This document shows, in pieces, positions 63,470-64,000 of a stretch of 64,000 nucleotides of DNA; position 1 is the stretch's first letter, and each line of letters starts with the position of its first letter. Made by a program: the position numbers and the translations under genes. Origin of the DNA: Chryseobacterium sp. JJR-5R (lineage in GTDB: Bacteria; Bacteroidota; Bacteroidia; Flavobacteriales; Weeksellaceae). The stretch is taken from assembly GCF_034047335.1 (NCBI RefSeq), contig NZ_CP139137.1, positions 1,054,001 through 1,118,000 on the forward strand, in the 5' to 3' direction. The notes beneath the pieces are model-generated. The model searched no databases. It was not told the origin of the DNA and saw only the letters and a list, made by a program, of their open reading frames with translations.

Positions 63470-64000
63470 TTATTCCTGATAAGGTATTGGGTCTTCTAAG
63501 ATAAAACTTAGCGTCATAGGTTTATTTTTTCTTTCAATGAGCATCTCTATTGTCCTGCCTTCCGCTGATTTCATGATCTCTATGATCCGTTGTAAAGTCA
63601 TATCTGCAGTTTTCTTGCCATTAATGCTGATCAGCCTGTCATCCTTCATGAATCCTGCTCGGGCACCCGGTGAATCTTTACGTACGCCGGCGATGGAAAA
63701 GGCAGGTTTTAATACAAAATGGTACTGTAGATTGTTGTTAATAACCTCAACACTTCCGTTGGGGCTTTCTTTCGTTTTTGCCGGCAGGTTTACCAGGTCT
63801 TTAGCCCATTCCGTTCCGTCCTGTCTGAAATCAAGCCCGCTCATATTAAAATGGAAAGGATCATCAAAATTGCGGTTTTTCTTTAAATATATTGTCTGCC
63901 GTTCATAATCAAAAGCTACAGTAAAACGTTTCATAACCTCACCGCCTACAGAACCTTTCCTGTCTTTAACCCAGTTTACATGCTGGATCGAATATTCATC
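63470..64000 (-). CDS. aspartyl-protease/PDZ domain protein (5' part outside window)
   Basis: 177 codons are visible; the beginning lies beyond position 64000. Visible text starts DEYSIQHVNWVKDRKGSVGG and continues VMKRFTVAFDYERQTIYLKK, the end of a retropepsin-like domain in Bacteroidetes proteins. A PDZ domain follows (about 80 residues: GVRKDSPGARAGFMKDDRLI, SINGKKTADMTLQRIIEIM). The internal ATG at 63934 is not the start because the conserved domain reads through upstream. Function unknown, probably periplasmic. Confidence 0.82.
   Translation of the reverse strand, partial: DEYSIQHVNWVKDRKGSVGGEVMKRFTVAFDYERQTIYLKKNRNFDDPFHFNMSGLDFRQDGTEWAKDLVNLPAKTKESPNGSVEVINNNLQYHFVLKPAFSIAGVRKDSPGARAGFMKDDRLISINGKKTADMTLQRIIEIMKSAEGRTIEMLIERKNKPMTLSFILEDPIPYQE

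Overview
The window reads as a chromosomal segment from a flavobacterium close to Chryseobacterium or Elizabethkingia (Weeksellaceae). The evidence is a SusC/SusD pair, a type IX secretion sorting domain, GSCFA, WbqC, DUF6438 and DUF5683 proteins, stalk proteins of the VGIGTTTPT type, and many promoters with the Bacteroidetes -7 element TAnnTTTG. Most of it is ordinary core genome; three pockets are decayed or accessory. The genus is an inference from remembered family resemblance, not from a search.

Layout. 1-1.6 kb: NAD-dependent DNA ligase (3' end outside). 1.8-8.9 kb: a glycerophosphodiesterase, then a SusC-SusD-metallophosphoesterase operon that looks like an organophosphate uptake and cleavage locus. 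9.2-13 kb: SDR, PrmA, an SH3 protein and an acetyltransferase with an N-terminal DUF4157-like stretch. 13.1-14.0 kb: a duplicated tRNA-Arg/tRNA-Pro cassette, tRNA-Ser and a tRNA fossil. 14.1-21 kb: an amidase lipoprotein, aspartase, and a surface-glycan set (two glycosyltransferases, flippase, FkbM methyltransferase). 21-34.7 kb: two DEAD-box helicases, DUF47/PiT phosphate transport, a prenyl synthase, GSCFA, DUF4269 and TatD proteins, and an hpt-adk-obgE run. 35-38.7 kb: a pocket with a secreted leucine-rich protein, an ABC-F gene remnant, a SUKH protein and a wrecked toxin-antitoxin locus. 38.7-55.5 kb: purA, TonB, parA-parB-DUF5683, dapB, lepB, WbqC, a subtilase, two lipoproteins, a DprE1/DprE2/UbiA/HAD set that should make a polyprenyl-phospho-arabinose type donor, cysteine desulfurase and thioredoxin.

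55.6-61.9 kb is the most disturbed region. Three tandem tRNA-Asp genes are followed by three imperfect repeats of about 96 bp. Next come a tyrosine recombinase broken by a 16-bp tandem duplication and lacking its catalytic half, a metallopeptidase pseudogene with several lesions, an IS3-family remnant and a GIY-YIG remnant. This looks like the worn-down end of an integrative element at a tRNA gene. Core genes resume at 61.9 kb with an L,D-transpeptidase and, at the right edge, a PDZ/aspartyl-protease type protein.

The points most worth a second look are the DUF4157-like/GNAT fusion, the DprE-type cluster with an Ala where the mycobacterial enzyme has its drug-target Cys, a dispersed structured repeat found at two places, and the 96-bp repeats beside the dead integrase.
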